Position numbers and translations under genes: made by a program
Source: Flavobacterium sp. KJJ
Lineage (GTDB): Bacteria > Bacteroidota > Bacteroidia > Flavobacteriales > Flavobacteriaceae
Assembly: GCF_000708595.2 (NCBI RefSeq)
Contig: NZ_JARP01000003.1
Coordinates: 186,001-250,000 of the forward strand
Direction: 5' to 3'
Length of the DNA: 64,000 nucleotides
The notes under the pieces: model-generated
Seen by the model: only the letters and a program-made list of their open reading frames with translations
What the model was told of the DNA's origin: nothing
Databases searched by the model: none
In this document: one piece after another, positions 53,561 to 61,181 of the stretch
Layout of the letters: every line of letters starts with the position of its first letter
How positions within the stretch are numbered: position 1 is the first letter of the stretch

Positions 53561-54913
53561 ATGTTTGATAATTTAAGTGATAAGTTAGATAAAGCGTTCC
53601 ATATATTAAAAGGACACGGTAAAATTACAGAAGTAAACGTTGCCGACACCTTAAAAGAAGTTCGTCGTGCCTTGCTAGATGCCGATGTTAACTTTAAAAT
53701 TGCAAAAGATTTTACCACTAAAGTAAAAGAAAAAGCAATTGGTCAAGACGTTTTAACAACGCTTCAGCCAGGACAATTATTGGTGAAGTTGGTAAAAGAC
53801 GAGCTGACAGAATTAATGGGTGGTGATGTTGCAGGAATTAATCTTTCTGGAAATCCTTCAGTTATTTTAATGTCAGGATTGCAAGGTTCTGGTAAAACAA
53901 CTTTCTCAGGAAAGTTAGCCAACTTTTTAAAGACAAAGAAAAATAAAAAACCACTTCTTGTAGCGTGTGATATATACCGTCCTGCGGCGATTAACCAGTT
54001 GCGTGTTGTGGGAGATCAAATTGGTGTTGAGGTTTACTCAGAGCCTGAAAATAAAAATCCTGTTGAAATTGCTCAAAATGCAATTAAACATGCAAAAGCA
54101 AACGGCTTTAATGTTGTAATTGTCGATACAGCTGGTCGTTTGGCAGTAGATCAAGAAATGATGGATGAAATTGCACGTGTTCACAAAGCAATTCAGCCAC
54201 AGGAAACATTGTTCGTTGTGGATGCCATGACAGGACAAGATGCTGTAAACACAGCAAAAGCATTCAACGATATCTTGAATTTTGATGGAGTTATCTTAAC
54301 TAAATTAGACGGTGATACTCGTGGTGGAGCTGCAATCTCAATTAAATCTGTTGTAAACAAACCAATCAAATTTGTTGGTACGGGAGAGAAAATGGAAGCA
54401 ATTGATGTTTTCTATCCAGATCGTATGGCTGAGCGTATCTTAGGTATGGGTGACGTTGTGTCGCTTGTAGAAAGAGCTCAAGAACAATTTGATGAAGAAG
54501 AAGCAAGAAAACTTCAAAAGAAAATCGCTAAAAACGAATTTGGTTTTGATGATTTCTTAACGCAAATCCAGCAAGTAAAGAAAATGGGTAATATGAAAGA
54601 CTTGGTAGGAATGATACCAGGAGCTTCAAAAGCCATGAAAGATGTAGAGATCGAAGATGATGCTTTTAAACATATCGAAGCGATTATCCACTCGATGACG
54701 CCAATCGAAAGAAGCAAACCTGCCATTATCGATGTAAAAAGGAAAGCCAGAATCGCAAAAGGTTCCGGAACCAAAATCGAGCAAGTAAATCAGTTGATGA
54801 AGCAGTTTGACCAAATGAGCAAGATGATGAAAATGATGCAGGGGCCAGGCGGAAAAAATCTGATGAAAATGATGGGAGGCATGAAAGGAATGCCAGGCGG
54901 AATGCCGAGATAA
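53561..54913 (+). CDS. ffh: Signal recognition particle protein Ffh (SRP54)
   Basis: This 450-residue GTPase delivers ribosomes making membrane proteins to FtsY. The N domain (1-90, 'MFDNLSDKLDKAFHILKGHG' and 'ALLDADVNFKIAKDFT') is followed by the G domain with 'MSGLQGSGKTTFSGKLA', 'CDIYRPAAINQL', 'VDTAGRLAVD' and 'TKLDGDTRGGAA'. The Met-rich M domain (about 300-450) ends 'MMGGMKGMPGGMPR'. The RNA partner (4.5S, ffs) was not seen in the window. Confidence 0.97.
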   Translation: MFDNLSDKLDKAFHILKGHGKITEVNVADTLKEVRRALLDADVNFKIAKDFTTKVKEKAIGQDVLTTLQPGQLLVKLVKDELTELMGGDVAGINLSGNPSVILMSGLQGSGKTTFSGKLANFLKTKKNKKPLLVACDIYRPAAINQLRVVGDQIGVEVYSEPENKNPVEIAQNAIKHAKANGFNVVIVDTAGRLAVDQEMMDEIARVHKAIQPQETLFVVDAMTGQDAVNTAKAFNDILNFDGVILTKLDGDTRGGAAISIKSVVNKPIKFVGTGEKMEAIDVFYPDRMAERILGMGDVVSLVERAQEQFDEEEARKLQKKIAKNEFGFDDFLTQIQQVKKMGNMKDLVGMIPGASKAMKDVEIEDDAFKHIEAIIHSMTPIERSKPAIIDVKRKARIAKGSGTKIEQVNQLMKQFDQMSKMMKMMQGPGGKNLMKMMGGMKGMPGGMPR

Positions 54914-54917
54914 TAAA

Positions 54918-55025
54918 TTAAAAGTTTCAAGTTTCAGGTTTCAGGTTTTGAGACTGAAATTTGAAACTTTTTTCATTATAATAAATAGTAAGTTTCTTTT
55001 AACCTGAAACTTTAAACCTGAAACA
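54918..55025. repeat. GTTTCAGGTTT-type dispersed repeat between ffh and folD
   Basis: AAGTTTCAAGTTTCAGGTTT near 54920 and its inverse near 55000-55025 (AACCTGAAACTTTAAACC) bracket a short AT-rich piece. This resembles the CAGTTTTCAG-type repeats at 9386, 9671 and 18389. It may end the ffh transcript. Confidence 0.55.
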
Positions 55026-55041
55026 AAAATAACAAAACACA

Positions 55042-55929
55042 ATGCAACTACTAGACGGTAAAAAAACATCTGAAGACATTAAAAACGAAATTGCAGCCGA
55101 AGTTCAATCTATAAAAGACGCTGGAGGAAAAGTACCTCATTTAGCAGCCGTTATTGTGGGAACAAATGGAGCAAGTTTAACTTACGTAGGAAGTAAAGTA
55201 AAATCTTGTCAGCAAATTGGCTTCGATTCAACTTTAGTAAGTTTACCAGAGGAAATTACCGAAGAAGAGCTTCTTGCAAAAATTAAAGAACTAAACGAAG
55301 ATGATAACCTTGATGGATATATCGTGCAGTTGCCTTTGCCAAAACACATCGACGAGCAAAAAATCTTATTGGCAATCGATCCAGATAAAGATGTTGACGG
55401 ATTCCACCCAACAAACTTTGGAAGAATGGCACTTGAAATGGAAAGTTTTATTCCGGCAACACCATTCGGAATTATGGAATTGTTAGAGCGTTACAAAGTA
55501 GAAACTGCAGGAAAACATACCGTTGTAATAGGAAGAAGCCACATAGTAGGACGCCCAATGAGTATCTTGATGAGCCGTAAAGGAAATCCGGGAGATTCTA
55601 CAGTTACACTAACACATAGCCGTACTAAAAACTTAGCAGAATTCACTAAAAATGCAGATATCATTATTACAGCTTTAGGAGTTCCTGAATTCTTAAAAGC
55701 TGATATGGTAAAAGACGGTGTAACGGTTATTGATGTTGGAATTACACGTGTAGATGACGCATCAAACCCAAAAGGATACGTTATAAAAGGTGACGTTGAT
55801 TTTGACGGAGTAAGCAAAAAAGCATCGTTCATTACGCCAGTTCCTGGTGGAGTAGGACCAATGACAATTGCAATGTTGCTTAAAAACACACTTTTAGCAC
55901 GCAAAATGAGAAGCGCAAAAAACAAGTAA
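55042..55929 (+). CDS. folD: Bifunctional methylene-tetrahydrofolate dehydrogenase / cyclohydrolase
   Basis: This 295-residue enzyme interconverts 5,10-methylene-THF and 10-formyl-THF in one-carbon metabolism. '[20 protein letters not shown]' has the catalytic Tyr and Lys; '[20 protein letters not shown]' and '[17 protein letters not shown]' are diagnostic. The NADP site is '[17 protein letters not shown]' and the end '[20 protein letters not shown]' is typical. It has a terminator (55951-55990) of its own. Confidence 0.97.
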   Translation: MQLLDGKKTSEDIKNEIAAEVQSIKDAGGKVPHLAAVIVGTNGASLTYVGSKVKSCQQIGFDSTLVSLPEEITEEELLAKIKELNEDDNLDGYIVQLPLPKHIDEQKILLAIDPDKDVDGFHPTNFGRMALEMESFIPATPFGIMELLERYKVETAGKHTVVIGRSHIVGRPMSILMSRKGNPGDSTVTLTHSRTKNLAEFTKNADIIITALGVPEFLKADMVKDGVTVIDVGITRVDDASNPKGYVIKGDVDFDGVSKKASFITPVPGGVGPMTIAMLLKNTLLARKMRSAKNK

Positions 55930-55950
55930 TTTGTTTTCAATTTATACAAA

Positions 55951-55990
55951 CAAAGCCTATTCGCAAGAGTAGGCTTTGTTGTTTTAATAT
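55951..55990 (+). terminator. Terminator of folD
   Basis: Stem CAAAGCCTATTC (55951-55962) / GAGTAGGCTTTG (55967-55978), GCAA tetraloop, T-rich tail. Confidence 0.85.
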
Positions 55991-56146
55991 TTAATTAATA
56001 GTTTAAAGTTTTGGTTCTAAAAAATAAAAGATACTTTTGCACCACTTAAAAAACACTTCTCCAAATGGACGATTATTATTCGTTAGTATTAAATTAAAAG
56101 CAGCTTTTGAATTTCAAAATGCTGCGATAACACCCCGTATTTTGAA

Positions 56147-57073
56147 ATGAAAGTCTTTTACACAAACAACAACGGATTACTAGAAATACCACAATGGACT
56201 CCAAACTGCTGGATCAACATTGAAGATCCATCAGAAACAGAAAAAAAATATTTACTCGAAGAACTTCAGATTCCCGAAGCTTTTTACAATGATATTGAAG
56301 ATATCGACGAAAGACCCCGTATAGAAATCGAAGACGGCTGGACTTTGATCATTATGCGCGTTCCTGTAAAAAGCAACGATATAAAACTTCCTTTCCAGAC
56401 TATTCCGTTAGGCGTGATTTTTAAAGGAGATATTTGTGTAACCATCACTTTTTATAGAACAGAAATCATACATGATTTTATGTTGTACTCCCGACGCAAA
56501 AATATTCAGGTAAAAGATAATTTTGACTGGGTTTTAAGATTACTGCTTTCATCAAGTGTCTGGTACTTAAAGTATCTGAAACAAGTCAATCAGAAAATAA
56601 AACTCGCCGAAGATAATTTGGAGAAATCCATCAAAAATGAAGAATTGCAGGCATTACTTCAAATCGAAAAATGTTTGGTTTTCTTTATTACTTCTCTAAA
56701 AGCAAACGATGTTTTGTTTCAACGCATTAAAAACTTAAAAGCCTATAAAGCTGATTATGATTTAGATTTGCTCGAAGATGTTGAAATCGAATTAAGTCAA
56801 GCTCAGGATACAGCCAACATTTACAGCAATATCCTAACCGGAATGATGGATGCCTACGCCTCTGTAATATCAAATAACATGAATAATATCATGAAACAAA
56901 TGACATCTATTTCCATCATTTTAATGATTCCCACTTTAATAGCCAGTTTGTACGGAATGAACGTGCCAAATGGATTAGAAGAAAGCAAATACGGCATCTG
57001 GATTCTCCTTTTGATCTCCGTTATTTTGTCTTGTTTCGGAGTCTTTTTATTTAAAAGAAGAAGATGGTTCTAA
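56147..57073 (+). CDS. corA: CorA-family magnesium/divalent cation channel
   Basis: This 308-residue protein has a cytoplasmic alpha/beta funnel (about 1-245) and two C-terminal membrane helices (about 250-270 and 283-302). The selectivity motif 'YGMNVPNG' lies between them. 'IEDPSETEKKYLLEELQIPE' and 'DIEDIDERPRIEIEDGWTLI' are the common CorA N-terminal pattern. It should take up Mg2+ or related ions. The tail 'FKRRRWF' is short and basic. A weak GAATGGGC-type terminator follows (57096-57130). Confidence 0.92.
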   Translation: MKVFYTNNNGLLEIPQWTPNCWINIEDPSETEKKYLLEELQIPEAFYNDIEDIDERPRIEIEDGWTLIIMRVPVKSNDIKLPFQTIPLGVIFKGDICVTITFYRTEIIHDFMLYSRRKNIQVKDNFDWVLRLLLSSSVWYLKYLKQVNQKIKLAEDNLEKSIKNEELQALLQIEKCLVFFITSLKANDVLFQRIKNLKAYKADYDLDLLEDVEIELSQAQDTANIYSNILTGMMDAYASVISNNMNNIMKQMTSISIILMIPTLIASLYGMNVPNGLEESKYGIWILLLISVILSCFGVFLFKRRRWF

Positions 57074-57095
57074 AATTTAGAAATAAGAATTTCAT

Positions 57096-57130
57096 AAAAG
57101 CCTGTTCGTTTGAATGGGCTTTTTCGTTTT
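57096..57130 (+). terminator. Terminator of corA
   Basis: Stem AAAGCCTGTTC (57096-57106) / GAATGGGCTTT (57111-57121) with two G-T pairs and GTTT loop, then a T-rich tail. Confidence 0.7.
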
Positions 57131-57138
57131 CATACTTT

Positions 57139-57253
57139 GGGCGTGACCGTGTCCCGACAAGAGGGCAAAAATACTTTGCGGTTATTCGCCCTCTTGTCGG
57201 GGCACGGTCGGGCTATTCGTGCTACTTCGGTAGCCAGCTCCTATCCCTCACGC
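57139..57253. repeat. GC-rich stem-loop repeat element (flavobacterial dispersed type)
   Basis: The element is flanked by GCGTGA (57141-57146) and TCACGC (57248-57253). Inside, arms 57145-57166 and 57188-57209 are complementary at 21 of 22 positions around a 21-nt loop. A second hairpin GCTAC-TTCG-GTAGC lies at 57221-57234. The GC content is clearly above that of the flanks. A 91-codon open frame crosses it by chance. The 328-nt gap 57074-57401 holds this element, the corA terminator and the promoter/operator of the next gene. Confidence 0.75.
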
Positions 57254-57352
57254 AAGCAGCAGTTCTAAACCGCTATGTTCTTGCAATTCCAAAACTTCGG
57301 AACAAAATTTTGAAGCTCTATTTTCAGCATCAAAAATAAATGCATTTTTTAT

Positions 57353-57381
57353 TTGCCAATTCAAAATAAAACATAACTTTG
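57353..57381 (+). promoter_or_regulatory. Promoter of the membrane protein / winged-helix operon
   Basis: TTG at 57353-57355, 18 nt spacer, TAACTTTG at 57374-57381; the ATG is at 57402. The -7 box is also the left arm of the candidate operator. Confidence 0.75.
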
Positions 57382-57397
57382 CATTACAAAGTACTTT
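57376..57397. promoter_or_regulatory. Candidate operator O1 (ACTTTG-N5-CAAAGT-ACTTT)
   Basis: ACTTTG (57376-57381), 5-nt spacer, CAAAGT (57387-57392), then ACTTT (57393-57397); the last two overlap as palindrome AAAGTACTTT. It covers the -7 box and the expected transcription start. A matching site lies at 58334-58357 before the third gene of the cluster, and the second gene encodes a winged-helix regulator. Confidence 0.6.
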
Positions 57398-57401
57398 ATT
57401 T

Positions 57402-58016
57402 ATGAATCAGAAGCACCAAGAAGATTTAGCACATATTCGTTCCATGATGGAGCGCTCTTCAAGATTTATATCCTTAAGCGGACTCTCAGGAGTTTTTGCC
57501 GGACTTTCTGCTTTAATTGGCGGACTGTATGTCTATCAATTATTTAAAGTAAACGGAATCGAATATTTAGGTGAAGACCAAATTGTAATTCCTGCTAGCT
57601 TAGTATCAGAATTGTTTATAACTGGAGTTGTCATTTTAGCTTTTGCTTTTATTTTTGGAGTTGCTTTTACCATCAGAAAAAGCAGAAAATACAATTTGCC
57701 TATTTGGACATCGGCTACAAAAAAAATGCTTTTTAATTTAGCCATTCCTCTTTTTGTTGGAGGTGTATTCTGTTTGTCGCTTTTGTACCATCAATATTAT
57801 GGTTTAGTTGCACCAGCTACTTTAATCTTTTATGGTTTAGCAGTTATAAATGCTGAGAAATATACTTTTTCTGACATCAAATATTTGGGTTACTGTCAAT
57901 TGTTTTTAGGACTTATTTCTCTTTTTTATATTGGATATGGTTTGATTTTTTGGATAATTGGATTTGGTATTTTGCATATCTTGTACGGACTAGTGATGTT
58001 CAAAAAATATAAATAA
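57402..58016 (+). CDS. Hypothetical integral membrane protein, six helices
   Basis: This 204-residue protein has a soluble N-terminal helix (1-22, 'MNQKHQEDLAHIRSMMERSS') and about six membrane helices (27-46, 70-90, 110-128, 134-152, 160-178, 180-198), the third framed by basic 'RKSRKYNLPIWTSATKKM'. No named family is recognised. It heads an operon: the winged-helix gene begins 4 nt later. The pairing suggests that it is a regulated envelope component, or that it senses a membrane state for the regulator. Confidence 0.75.
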   Translation: MNQKHQEDLAHIRSMMERSSRFISLSGLSGVFAGLSALIGGLYVYQLFKVNGIEYLGEDQIVIPASLVSELFITGVVILAFAFIFGVAFTIRKSRKYNLPIWTSATKKMLFNLAIPLFVGGVFCLSLLYHQYYGLVAPATLIFYGLAVINAEKYTFSDIKYLGYCQLFLGLISLFYIGYGLIFWIIGFGILHILYGLVMFKKYK

Positions 58017-58020
58017 ACCA

Positions 58021-58311
58021 ATGGGTATTATTGATAAATTAAATAAAGATTTTGAAAGCCGTGTCAGATTGGGGATTATGTCCATTCTGATGGTGAATGA
58101 GTGGGTTGATTTTACCGAAATGAAAACTCTTCTAGATATTACTGATGGTAATTTAGCAAGTCATTCCTCTGCACTTGAAAAATCTGAATATATAGAAGTG
58201 AAAAAGGAATTTGTGGGTAAAAAACCGAGAACATCCTATAGAGTAACTGATCGAGGCCGTTTAGCCTTCAAAGAACACTTGTCTTACCTTGAAAAATTAA
58301 TGAAATCCTAA
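58021..58311 (+). CDS. Winged-helix transcriptional regulator (HTH_34/MarR-like)
   Basis: This 96-residue DNA-binding protein consists of one wHTH: 'ESRVRLGIMSILMVNEWVDF' (helix 1), 'TEMKTLLDITDGNLASHSSA' (helices 2-3, recognition helix 'DGNLASHSSALEKS') and the wing 'GKKPRTSYRVTDRGRLAF'. It has no sensor domain, so any signal must come by a partner or by dimer state. It lies between two membrane protein genes whose promoters share an inverted repeat, which is its likely target. Confidence 0.88.
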   Translation: MGIIDKLNKDFESRVRLGIMSILMVNEWVDFTEMKTLLDITDGNLASHSSALEKSEYIEVKKEFVGKKPRTSYRVTDRGRLAFKEHLSYLEKLMKS

Positions 58312-58333
58312 TAACCAAAATTTTTTGTCTAAT

Positions 58334-58357
58334 TACTTTGAAAAACAAAGTACTTTT
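58334..58357. promoter_or_regulatory. Candidate operator O2 (TACTTTG-N5-CAAAGTA-CTTTT)
   Basis: TACTTTG (58334-58340) and CAAAGTA (58346-58352) are perfect complements around AAAAA, followed by CTTTT; palindrome AAAGTACTTT at 58347-58356. Same layout and spacer length as O1. The -7 box here (TTACTTTG) is one base off consensus. The site lies 13-36 nt before the ATG at 58370. Confidence 0.6.
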
Positions 58358-58369
58358 AATTTAATAATC

Positions 58370-59758
58370 ATGAAAAAACATCACATTATTTTAGCATGCA
58401 GTTTGATCTTTATACTGCTTTTTTACAAAGAAGAGCCAGGCGTTAATTTGTCTATTTTTGCACTAGTGTTAACAGGTTTTATTTGTTATTTTTTTCAAGA
58501 TCGGTTTTCTGAAAGATCACATTTAATCTTAGTCGTAACATCGGTTTTGTCTTGTCTGGCTTTTGCTTGGTACGGAGATTTCCCTTCTTTTTTAGCATTG
58601 GCAATGTCTGTTCTTTTTTTACAGTTTAAAACACAAGATGTTAAGCTTAAAATAGTACAAATTTTTCCGCTCGTATTTTTAAACGGACTTACTTCTCTAG
58701 GCCGAGTTTTTATGTTTCAGCAATGGATTCCTGAGAAGAAAATTCAAAATAATTCTGCTAAAAAATTTATAGCGTTTTTTGTTATTCCAGCTATTTTTCT
58801 TGGGCTGTTTTTTATAGTATATTCTTTCGGAAGTACACATTTTTCTTCGTTGTTTACAGATTATACTTTAGATATTGACATTGTAAATTTGATTCTCATT
58901 GCCATTTTGGGTTTCTATATTTCTTTCAGTTTCTGGAACTATTGGGTGCCAGAAGTTTGCTATGAAAAAAATGAACTTCTAGACAACGATTTCAATAATA
59001 GTACTGAAATCAAGAATCAAAATACATTTTCGTTTCTAGATATTGATTTTGAAAGAAAAAGCGGTGAAATCACTTTAGTATTGTTGAATTTAATGCTTTT
59101 AGTTTTTCTCGTAACTTATAATTACGAACAGTTTTTTGAAGTAATCGAAAAAGCAAACCTAAGCGCAGATACTCATGAAAGAGTAAACTCAGTAATCTTT
59201 TCAATTATTATGGCGGTAGGTGTAATCATGTTTTATTTTAAAGGTGGTTTCAATTTTGATAATAAAGCAGTTTGGCTTAAAAAGTTAGCAAAAATCTGGA
59301 TCGTCTTAAATGGACTTTTAATCGTAAGTGCAATGCTTAAAAATTCAGAATACATTTCAGTTTTCGGATTAACTTATAAACGATTAGGTGTTTATGCATT
59401 TTTGATTCTAGCAATTATAGGCTTAGTTTTTGTTTTTATAAAAATTACAAAACAAAAAACAAACGCTTACTTAGTAAATCAAATGGTGTGGTATTTTTAC
59501 GGAACAGTATTATTATGCAGTTTTGTAAACTGGGGAAATCTGATTACAAATTATAATATCGCGACAAATAAATGTGTAGAACCTGTATTCTTGACTAATT
59601 TGAATTTTAATGATGATGCACGCCGGGAATATTTCACAAAGAATAATTTATATGGAGGACCTGATGAAATTCAGAGAGAGCAAATGATTGATCATTATCA
59701 AAATGCGACCTTTTTGTCAAAAGCTTTGTATTACGATTTTTTGAATAGTAAAAAATAA
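58370..59758 (+). CDS. DUF4153/DUF4173 family polytopic membrane protein
   Basis: The ATG at 58370 is chosen (462 residues, 'MKKHHIILACSLIFILLFYK'); the in-frame TTG at 58325 lies upstream of the operator and would add a non-family leader. About eleven membrane helices are followed by a short soluble C-terminus with 'NYNIATNKCVEPVFLTNLNF' and 'DDARREYFTKNNLYGGPDE', typical of DUF4173 proteins. The helix-free part near 205-235 is Asn-rich and cytoplasmic. Function is unknown; in Bacteroidota and Firmicutes members often sit beside a small winged-helix regulator, as here. Confidence 0.82.
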   Translation: MKKHHIILACSLIFILLFYKEEPGVNLSIFALVLTGFICYFFQDRFSERSHLILVVTSVLSCLAFAWYGDFPSFLALAMSVLFLQFKTQDVKLKIVQIFPLVFLNGLTSLGRVFMFQQWIPEKKIQNNSAKKFIAFFVIPAIFLGLFFIVYSFGSTHFSSLFTDYTLDIDIVNLILIAILGFYISFSFWNYWVPEVCYEKNELLDNDFNNSTEIKNQNTFSFLDIDFERKSGEITLVLLNLMLLVFLVTYNYEQFFEVIEKANLSADTHERVNSVIFSIIMAVGVIMFYFKGGFNFDNKAVWLKKLAKIWIVLNGLLIVSAMLKNSEYISVFGLTYKRLGVYAFLILAIIGLVFVFIKITKQKTNAYLVNQMVWYFYGTVLLCSFVNWGNLITNYNIATNKCVEPVFLTNLNFNDDARREYFTKNNLYGGPDEIQREQMIDHYQNATFLSKALYYDFLNSKK

Positions 59759-59766
59759 TAAACATA

Positions 59767-59797
59767 AAAAATCCCATCAGTTAGCTGATGGGATTTT
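59767..59797. terminator. Bidirectional terminator between DUF4173 gene and rluF
   Basis: Stem ATCCCATCAG (59771-59780) / CTGATGGGAT (59785-59794), TTAG loop, A5 before and T4 after. Confidence 0.9.
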
Positions 59798-59802
59798 GAT
59801 AT

Positions 59803-60615
59803 TTAATAATCTCCTTTTTTCTTAAATCGGGGATCATGTTTCGAAATAAATTCTGTTCTTCGTTTTGGAGCTTCTGCTTTTGGCAAACTTGCTTCTTCTG
59901 TTTTGCTCGAAGGTTCAATTAAATGGTTTAGTTCTTTAATTTCATCATCGGTCAAATCACGGTAACGTCCCACCGGAATATCCAAAGAAATATTAATAAT
60001 TCGGATACGTTTCAAAGCTGTTACATCATAACCCAAATATTCGCACATTCTACGAATCTGACGATTTAAACCTTGCGTCAAAATGATTTTGAAAGTGTAT
60101 TTGCTGATTTGTTCTACTTTACATTTTCGGGTAACTGTATCCAAAATCGGAACACCATTTCCCATTCGCTCTATAAAACGATCGGTAATAGGTCTGTTTA
60201 CCGTAACGGTATATTCTTTTTCGTGATTGTTTCTGGCGCGTAAAATCTTATTTACGATATCGCCGTCGTTAGTCATAAAAATCAATCCTTCACTGGCTTT
60301 ATCCAATCTTCCAATCGGAAAAATACGTTTTGGGTAATTAATATAATCAACAATATTATTTCGAACTTCTAAGTTTGTTGTGCATTCAATTCCAACCGGT
60401 TTATTAAAAGCCAGATAAACCAATTTTTCGTGCTTTTCCACAATCAATTTCCCGTCTATGCGTATTTCGTCATCCGGAGAAACTTTCGTTCCCATTTCAG
60501 GTACAACACCATTTATCGTTACGCGTCCTTCCTCAATTAATTTATCAGCCTCCCGACGAGAACAATAGCCGGTTTCTCCAATAAATTTATTCAGACGTTT
60601 TAAATTCTCTTCCAT
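59803..60615 (-). CDS. rluF: 23S rRNA pseudouridine synthase RluF-type (RluB/E/F family)
   Basis: This 270-residue enzyme has an S4 RNA-binding domain (about 5-60, '[20 protein letters not shown]') and an RsuA-type synthase domain with '[13 protein letters not shown]' and the catalytic Asp in '[19 protein letters not shown]' (D105). '[20 protein letters not shown]' completes the active site. RluF isomerises U2604 in 23S rRNA in E. coli. The C-terminal 35 residues ('[20 protein letters not shown]') are a charged tail. Confidence 0.9.
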   Translation of the reverse strand: MEENLKRLNKFIGETGYCSRREADKLIEEGRVTINGVVPEMGTKVSPDDEIRIDGKLIVEKHEKLVYLAFNKPVGIECTTNLEVRNNIVDYINYPKRIFPIGRLDKASEGLIFMTNDGDIVNKILRARNNHEKEYTVTVNRPITDRFIERMGNGVPILDTVTRKCKVEQISKYTFKIILTQGLNRQIRRMCEYLGYDVTALKRIRIINISLDIPVGRYRDLTDDEIKELNHLIEPSSKTEEASLPKAEAPKRRTEFISKHDPRFKKKGDY

Positions 60616-60651
60616 ACTGCAAAAGTAGGTAAAATTTAGACTTCTTAGAAT

Positions 60652-60765
60652 TTTAGATTATTAGATTGTTAGATTATTAGATTGTTAGATTATTAGATTG
60701 TTAGATTATTAGATTGTTAGATTTTTAGATTTTAGATTTTAGATTTTTAGATTTTTAGATTTTAG
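60652..60765. repeat. TTAGATT tandem array
   Basis: About 110 nt of alternating TTAGATTA and TTAGATTG units (16-nt period for four to five turns), then TTAGATTTT-type variants. No spacers, no frame. Related words recur at 63104-63175. It lies just upstream of rluF and may vary in length between strains. Confidence 0.85.
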
Positions 60766-60832
60766 TTTTTGGCCGAACCTCAGAACCTGAGAGAAAACCT
60801 CTGTCCATCTGAACCTCTGCAACTTTGAACCT

Positions 60833-61180
60833 CTACTCATCATGAAAACTAAAACTATCCTTTGGAGTTTCTTTCCGATCAAACATTCCGTAATCGCGAA
60901 CAACATGAGCAATTCTCAAATGATACTCTTTAAAAATTTCATTTCGGCCTTTTTCCTGCGCATGTCGGTGCATTTCTAAGTTTCGCCATTGCTGAATACT
61001 GGCTTCATCTTTCCAAAAAGACAAAGACAAAACTTTTTCAGGATCACTAAAACTCTGAAAACGTTCGATCGAAATAAAGCCTTCGATGTGATCTAATTCC
61101 GGACGCAAACTTGCCGCGATGTTTAGATATTCTTCTTTTTTTCCTTCATTAGGAATAACTTCAAAAATTACAGCTATCAT
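60833..61180 (-). CDS. Antibiotic biosynthesis monooxygenase (ABM) domain protein
   Basis: This 115-residue dimeric alpha+beta-barrel protein starts 'MIAVIFEVIPNEGKKEEYLN' with 'GFISIERFQSFSDPEKVLSL' and 'SFWKDEASIQQWRNLEMHRH', the usual ABM pattern including W and H residues of the active cleft. Such proteins are cofactor-free monooxygenases on aromatic polyketides, or haem-degrading IsdG-type enzymes, or small stress proteins. It is the second gene after the P450, one nucleotide apart, so both work in the same process. Confidence 0.85.
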   Translation of the reverse strand: MIAVIFEVIPNEGKKEEYLNIAASLRPELDHIEGFISIERFQSFSDPEKVLSLSFWKDEASIQQWRNLEMHRHAQEKGRNEIFKEYHLRIAHVVRDYGMFDRKETPKDSFSFHDE

Positions 61181-61181
61181 A

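Noticed and set aside
55491..55949. A 152-codon antisense frame across folD
   Set aside because: folD is clearly coding on the plus strand with all motifs; the antisense protein has no family pattern and ends beyond the folD stop only because of AT-rich sequence.
57064..57339. A 91-codon open frame starting at the corA 3' end
   Set aside because: It overlaps the corA end and runs through the terminator and the GC-rich stem-loop repeat; its protein has no family pattern, so it is a by-product of the repeat.
58325..58369. TTG start for the DUF4173 gene
   Set aside because: It lies upstream of the candidate -7/operator region and adds 15 residues unlike the family; ATG 58370 begins a good membrane protein.
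60652..60765. Regularly spaced repeats considered as a CRISPR array
   Set aside because: Units are 8/16 nt, directly adjacent and without unique spacers, and no cas gene is present.
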